A DNA stretch of 64,000 nt from Ananas comosus (taxonomy: Eukaryota; Streptophyta; Magnoliopsida; Poales; Bromeliaceae): positions 5,711,629-5,775,628 of the forward strand of contig NC_033632.1 in assembly GCF_001540865.1 (NCBI RefSeq). The letters run 5' to 3'. The notes beneath the pieces were generated by a model, which was given only the letters and a program-made list of their open reading frames with translations, did not search any database and had not been told where the DNA came from. The position numbers and the translations under genes are program-made. Shown here piece after piece: positions 38,801 to 46,677 of this stretch. Numbering within the stretch: the stretch's first letter is position 1; the number at the start of each line of letters is the position of its first letter.

Positions 38801-40445
38801 AAAAAATATTCCTTTCCATAGACCTTTGTTGCATATGTTGTCTCTCAGTAAAGCACAACATAGAAAGTACGTTCCATGTGGTCGTGATGAATAATTACTA
38901 AATATTAGATAAGTAAGTTGTTTTTTGGGTTAATTTTTGGCCACAATTAAATTTTCTTTCAATCTTAATAAATTTTCTGGAGTTTGTTCTGCGTAACAAT
39001 GAAAGTTCTTCTAGTGCTCTACCATCTAAGGAAGTGCCATATCAGCACCGTTGCTAGGATTTCCTTTTCAAGCAACTTTTGAAGATAAAAATTGAATCAA
39101 GGTCAAATTTCAATAATGAAATTAAAATTGAGATCAAACTTTACAGACTATAGCTAAACTCTAAGGATGAAATTTAAATCAGGGTCAAACTTTTGTAACG
39201 AAGTCTTATATTCGAACATTTGAGAACAAAATTGAAATTTGAGTGAAATTTTATAGTCATACTTTTGTAATTACTTTATTTTTCGTTCTCAATTTTCTTC
39301 TCTAGTTTTGAGTACTAGGAAATTTTATTTTCTATAATAATAAGATCTATTACTTTGCTATTTTCTAGGAACTGTCACTTTGGGTTATGCCACATGTTGA
39401 AATATTTCTGAAAAACATTGAAGCAGAGTGCTATTTTTATTTTTAGGCATCTTGATAACCTCCTCCTTAGAGACGATGGGCGCCTCTTTCATGTAGATTT
39501 TGCCTTCATCTTGGGTCGAGATCCGAAGCCATTTCCACCTCCTATGAAACTATGCAAAGAAATGGTTGAGGCCATGGGTGGAGCAGAAAGGTATTTCTTC
39601 TTCGGTATATTTTATATATAAATGGCTAATATAGCTGGCACACACTTGAAGAAATTTTAAATCAATAATAGCCCGTAGATCTCATTTAGGACATAATCGC
39701 AATTATCACTAGTCTTATCTGAAGACCACACATATTTTGTTTGATCTTTTCTGTCCACTTTGTAGCAGTTGAAGTTTGGATCCAAAGATCAAAAAGTTAC
39801 ACAACATCTAAGATTATAAGGATCAAAAAACATGCTTACAAGATTTGTCAAATCTTGTGTATAATTGTCAAAGGTTAATCAAAAAAATTGCAAATGATAA
39901 TAGCAGTTAAACTGAATTGACGGCTTATACCCAATTTTTACATTTTCTAGAATGCACTAAGGGGCCGTTCGATTGGATGTAACAGTTACAACTATATGCA
40001 TTTTGTTTGGTTGGATGTAGTAGAAAGTATTGCAACTATAAATAATTTGTTTTGGTTGTATACAATCGAGAAGTGAATTTTCAAAATTTTATCACTTTAT
40101 ATATGTGATGGTGAAATTATCTCCAAAATAGGAAAAAAAATTCTATTAAAAAAATAATTAGGGAGGTAAGGGTGTGTTTGGTTTGTTGTAAAATCACCCC
40201 GAAAATTTTTTTCGGTTGAAAAGTGAAAATCTAGTGTTTGATTGCTCGTAAAAAACTTTTTTCGAAAATTTTTTTTTACAGATTGCGAGTAAAATAGGAG
40301 TTTTCATTTTTCGCTCGAATCGAGCGGAAAACGAAAATCACGCGGCGTTGGGCATGCGCGCGGGGGAAGTAAATCACGCGGTCCATGAGGTCTGCTCCCT
40401 GCTCCACCTCGTGGACTGCATGATGCACCTCTTTCTCTCCCCCTC

Positions 40446-40507
<62 letters not shown>

Positions 40508-42585
40508 GAGCTAGAATACTATCGATAGCAAACGGGCTTCGTTGCCACCCATTTGTTTTCGATGATGGAGCCTCTAAATCGACGATCGGCATTATTGAAC
40601 ATGATCACGATTATACTTTGAAGTATCTAGAAATCAATCTTCAAATCTTCGGACATTCATTGACTTAATGATCACGTTTTCAAAATTTGCCAATTTTATG
40701 ATGCGTCGATTATGAGGGTTATTTCGTTTAAGCGTTAAACTATCCAAATCGAATAAATTTGGTTTAGAAAATCTTTCATAAAACTATTTAGAACAAGGAC
40801 TCAATGACTCTCGATCTTGATTATAACTTCCCTATCATGCACTTAGAGGATATTCATTTTCAAGCCGTCTCATTTTACAACCCATTTGCAAATGAAAAAA
40901 GAGAACAATATTAGAAAAACATGAACATTTGTTTCTAAGACTCTTCAAGTAGTATCGATACATCTCTCAGCGCTTGACTGTTCGTCGATTGGAAGCTAAT
41001 CCAGATACATCGAAAAAATGGGGTGCGAACGGCAGCACCGTTTGGTCCGAAGTCTTCAGCTCACTCTGTCTCTCTCTCTCTCTTCTCTCTCTCTCTTCTC
41101 TCTCTTCTATAATAATATAATATAATTATTATATATATATATATAGTATAGAGTACGGTTACTATACTTTTATGAGTATATCCCTTTCTGTAGTCTAAGT
41201 TTTTGGCGTTAGAATGTATTTCCGTGATCATTTTACCGTAGATCCAATATATTTCAAACCAACCACCACTCAATCTAGGAGACTACTATAATCTACCGAA
41301 GGGTCCACTATATTCTAACCGCCAACATTTGTTCATCTGTGGTCGGAAAACTTAGAGTTCAAAGGTCGGGCTATACTCATAAGAGTTATAGTAGCCTAGC
41401 GTTATTATAATATAGTATTATATAGATATATAGGAGTCTGGGCTACTATACTCTTATGAGTACGAGTCCACTTGTACTATAAGTTGATTTCGGATGATAG
41501 AACTTCCGAATCGACGGATCCCAGACCGTTAAACATATGTCTAGAAGATTTTTAAATTTCCTTAGAATCAAATTTTATAATTTTAGCCGATATATTTAAC
41601 TTACAATCAAAAGCTCACAAAAATTGACAATTGTTTTAACGCCGTAGGTGATACTTGCTAGTTTTAACGGTGTAAAAGCATCGAAATAGCTTGGAAAATT
41701 TTTTTAGAGATTCTATTCACTATCCAGTAAAGATCAATAACCCTGACTCTTAAATTGAAGCGATCCCGATCATCATTTTGTAGGACGTCTGTTCGATTTT
41801 GACCGTTCATTTTATATCGACTTGATGGACTTTATAATGATTTTCAATTACAAAATTTATTTTCTAGAAGTTTCAAATACTCATAGATCATGTTTAAGCG
41901 TGTGGATCGTCAATTTGGAAGCCCAAAACATCGAAAACAACTTATTGATACGAAGGGACGCTTACTAATAAAAAGTATAGAGCCCTACTCGATAGTCCGG
42001 CCTACTATACTCTTATGATAATTTATGATTCAATTTTTATAGTATGATCCCTTCGGTATCTAAAATTATTTTCTATGTAGAGCTTCCGAATCGACAATCC
42101 ATACGTTAAACGTTATCTAGAGCAATTTAAACTTTAAAATCAAATTTTATTAATTTTTCGATATCAATTACTTACGAATCAAAAGCTCACAGAAATTGAC
42201 AATTATTTAACAAGTTGGTATGCAGATTTGGCTAGGTTACGGTGAAAAAAAATCGGAATAGGTTGAATTTTTGGATGGAAATTACTTATTCATACCTAAA
42301 TAAAGATCAATAACTAACTGATTTTAAATTGAAGGTTCCGATATCCCCAATTTTAGGATGATGTTCGATTTTAACCGTGTNNNNNNNNNNNNNNNNNNNN
42401 NNNNNATTTTATACCCGCTTGATGAACTTTATAATGATTTTGAAAAATTACGAAATTTATTTTTTAAAAGTTTCAAATACTCTAGATTATGTTTATCGGT
42501 GTGGATCGTCAATTCGAAAACCCCAACATCGAAAACAACTTATGAATACGAAGGGCTCTATACTCATAAGAGTATAGTGACCCTA

Positions 42586-42626
<41 letters not shown>

Positions 42627-45124
42627 CACGTATATAGAGTTCAGCTACTATCCTATTAATAGGATTGTCCTATCAAGTCGTTTTGAAGGATCGACACTCC
42701 AAATTGATAATCGACACTGTTGAAATTGATCTATACTATAAGAAATATTTAAAAACCGAATTTTGTAATTTTTAAAAATCATTATCAAGTCTATTGAAGA
42801 GTCGAAAAATGAACGGTTATAAATGAATAACCTTCTTAAAATAGAGGTTAGACTTTCTCAATTCATTATCAGAGTTATCAAATATTATCTAAATAGTATA
42901 AAAAATTTCTATAAAAAATTCAAGCAGTTTGGATTGCTCTACATCGTTAAAGAAGCAAACGGCTCATATAGGCCGTAAAAAATTGTCGATTTTACGATCC
43001 TTTGATCACCATTTAAATGATTTTTAAAATTTCTGAAATTTAGTTTCTAGATACTTCAAATCAAGGTTTTAAATGCCCGTCGGCATGGGCGGTATCCACC
43101 GTGCCGTACTGTGCCAACAAGATACCGACACAGACCCCATGTCGATGGCACAGCTCAAAACTCTCTATTCTTTAAATTAGTAAGTAATTTCCTCAATAAA
43201 GTTCAAAAGATGTGATAAAAAGACATAATAAATAGTTAGAATATTTTGTTGCTAAAGAAAATAAAAATTTTATGCTATTATATGTCGGCACATAAGAATT
43301 TTTTTGACCGGCACCCATTGGCAAGGTTCGGCACGCACCGTGCTGTACCGTGCCGGCAAGTTTCTGGCACAACCCCGTGCCACGACACTTAAATCCTTGC
43401 TTCAAATACTCTAAATCAACTTTAATGATTCCGATCATCGATTCAGCATCTCTATCATCAAGAACGACTTGATAGGACGATGGTCTCCACAATCCTATTA
43501 ATAGGATAGTAGCTAGATTCTATATATATATATATATATATATAGTCCGGCTAGGATACTATCGATAGCACCAAGCACTTAGTGCTACCGAGTTTTCCGT
43601 CATTAGATTTAACTCTTTGACTATTTTTACCTGTTAGATTATACTATTCAACCAACAACTCACTCAACCTTAGGGGGGTCCACATCATCCTAACCGTACA
43701 TTTCTTCTCCAAGGGCCGAAAACCTAATAGCACCAACAACTTGATGCTATTGATAGCATTCCAGCCTAGTTCTATATATATATATATATATACTCCGTGC
43801 TACCAAGTTGTTTTCAATGACGCGGTTTCCAAATCGACGATCGGCTCTGTTAGACTTGATCTACACTATTAAAAGTATTTGGAAACTAAATTTCATAATT
43901 TTTTGACATCATTTGGCTAGTGATCAAAAGGTCTCAAAATTGACAAGTTTAATGGTAGATGTGATGCGTTTGTGAATTTAACGGTGTAAAACAATCCAAA
44001 TCTAATGAAATTTTTATAGAAAATTCTTTTCACTATTTAGAATAAGATCAGTACCTCTGATCTTAAATTCAAGTCTTTTATCATTATTTTTTATGAGATT
44101 TTTATTTTCAGCCGTTCATTTTTAGACTACACGTTTCATAGGTAAATGATGGCCAAAAATTATAAAATTTAGTTTCCAAATACTTTCAATAGTGTAGATC
44201 AAGTCAAACGGAGCCGATCGTCGATTTGGAAGCCGCATCATTGAAAACAACTTGGTAGGCACGAGCTCCGTGCTACCGGATAGTATAGCCAGCCTAGCTC
44301 TCTCGTCTCTCATCTCTATATATTATATATATATTATATCAATTTTAATATAAATATATAATTATATAATATTTTATTTGTAAAATATTATTATAAATTT
44401 ATTTTATAGTATAAATATATAATATATATATATATTAGTATTATATATATATGAGTTGAGCTAGAATACTATCGGTATGAAACGGCTCCGTTGCCACCCA
44501 TTTGTTTTTGATGATGGAGCCTCCAAATCGATGATCTACACCGTTGAATATGATCTATACCATTTGAGGTACTAGAAATCAAATTCATGCTTTTTCGATA
44601 TATTCTCTGTCCATCAAGTGGGCATAAAATAGACGCTGAAAATGAGTATCCTCTAAAAAGTGATGATGGGCAATTTGTAATCAAAATCGAGAGTATAGAT
44701 CTCTATTCTAAATAGTCTAAAGAATTTTCTAACCAAAGTTCAATTGATTGGATAGCTTTACACCGTTAAACGAGAAAACGCCTCATATCTATCATTAAAA
44801 TTACAAAATTTGAAACCCTTTGATCATTAGGTTAATGATGTCGAAAATATTTGAAATTTGGTTTTCTAGATACTTCAGTGGTATAAGATCATGTTCAACG
44901 GTGCGGATCATCAATTTAAAGGCTCTATCGTCGAAAACAAAATGGGTGGCAACGGAGCCGTTTGCTACCGTTAGATTGCCAGCTCAACTCTATATATTAT
45001 ATTATATTATATGCTTATTATATAATATATTTTAAATATAGTTTATATTACAAATATAAACTATAATATTATATTATGTAATACTGATAATTATTATATA
45101 TTAAATAATAATATATATAAATAA

Positions 45125-45217
<93 letters not shown>

Positions 45218-45757
45218 GAGAGCAGGGTGCTGTGCTCTCAAGGAGCATGCAGAACCCTTCCGTGGCTCTGGACCGTTTCGATGATGGGACTCCCGAATTG
45301 AGATCCGCTCCGCTATACTTGATCTAGCATATTTGAAGTGTCTAAAAAATAAATTTTGCCATTTTTCGATATCGTTTACTTAGTGATCGAAAGGGTTCAA
45401 AATCAACGGCTGAAAATAAAAATCTCATAAAAAGTGGTGATATAGTACCAAAATTTTCGATCAGAGATATTGAACTTGCTGTAGATAGTATAAAGTATTT
45501 TCTATCAGAATTTCATCTGATTTGGATACTTCTATGCATTTAAACTTGAAACGGCAGATATCGACCATTAAAAATTATTAATTTTGAATCTTTTCTATCA
45601 CTAAGTAAACGATATCGAAAAATTGCAAAAATTATTTTCTACATACTTCAAATATGCTAGATCAAGTCTAGCGGAGCCGATCATCGATTCAGGAGTCCTA
45701 TCATTGAAAACGGCTCAGGAGCATAGAGGGTTCTGTGCTCCTGAGAGCACACAAGAC

Positions 45758-45798
<41 letters not shown>

Positions 45799-46049
45799 AT
45801 ATATATCTATATATATATATAGAACTAGGCTGGAATGCTATCAATAGTACCAAGTTGTTGTTGCTATTAGGTTTTCAGCCCTTGGATGAAGAAATGTACA
45901 GTTAGGATGCTGTGGGCCCCTAGGGGGTTGAGTGAGTTGTTGGTTGAATAGTATAATCTAACGGGTGAAAATAGTCAAAGGGTTAAATCTAACGGCGGAA
46001 AACTCGGTAGCACCAAGCGTTTGTTGCTATCGATAGTATCCCAGCCGGA

Positions 46050-46097
<48 letters not shown>

Positions 46098-46634
46098 CTA
46101 GGCTGGTATACTATCGGTAGCATGGAGGCCTCCGTCCTACCAAGTTGTTTTCAATGATGCGGCTTCCAAATCGACGACCGGCTCCGTTATATTTGATCTA
46201 TACTATTTAAAATATTTGGAAACTAAATTTCATAATTTTTTGACATCATTTACCTATCAAACGAGTAGTCTAAAAATGAACGGCTGAAAGCAAAAATCTC
46301 ATAAAAAATGATGATAAAAGACTTGAATTTAAGATTAGAGGTACTGATCTTACTCTAAATAGCGAATAGAATTTTCTATAAAAATTTCATCAGATTTGGA
46401 TTGTTTTATAACATTAAATTTACAAACGCATCACATCTACGATTAAAATTGTCAATTTTGAGATCTTTTGATCACTAGCCAAATGATGTCGAAACATTAT
46501 GAAATTTAATTTTCAAATACTTTTAATAGTGTAGATCAAGTATAATGGAGCCGATCGTCAATTTGGAAGCCGCATCATTGAAAACAACTTGGTAGCACGG
46601 AGGCCTCTGTGCTACCGATAGTATACCAGCCTAG

Positions 46635-46677
<43 letters not shown>

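Noticed and set aside
42358..42723. ORF crossing the N run
   Set aside because: It runs through an assembly gap in a foldback unit and has no protein similarity that I recognise.
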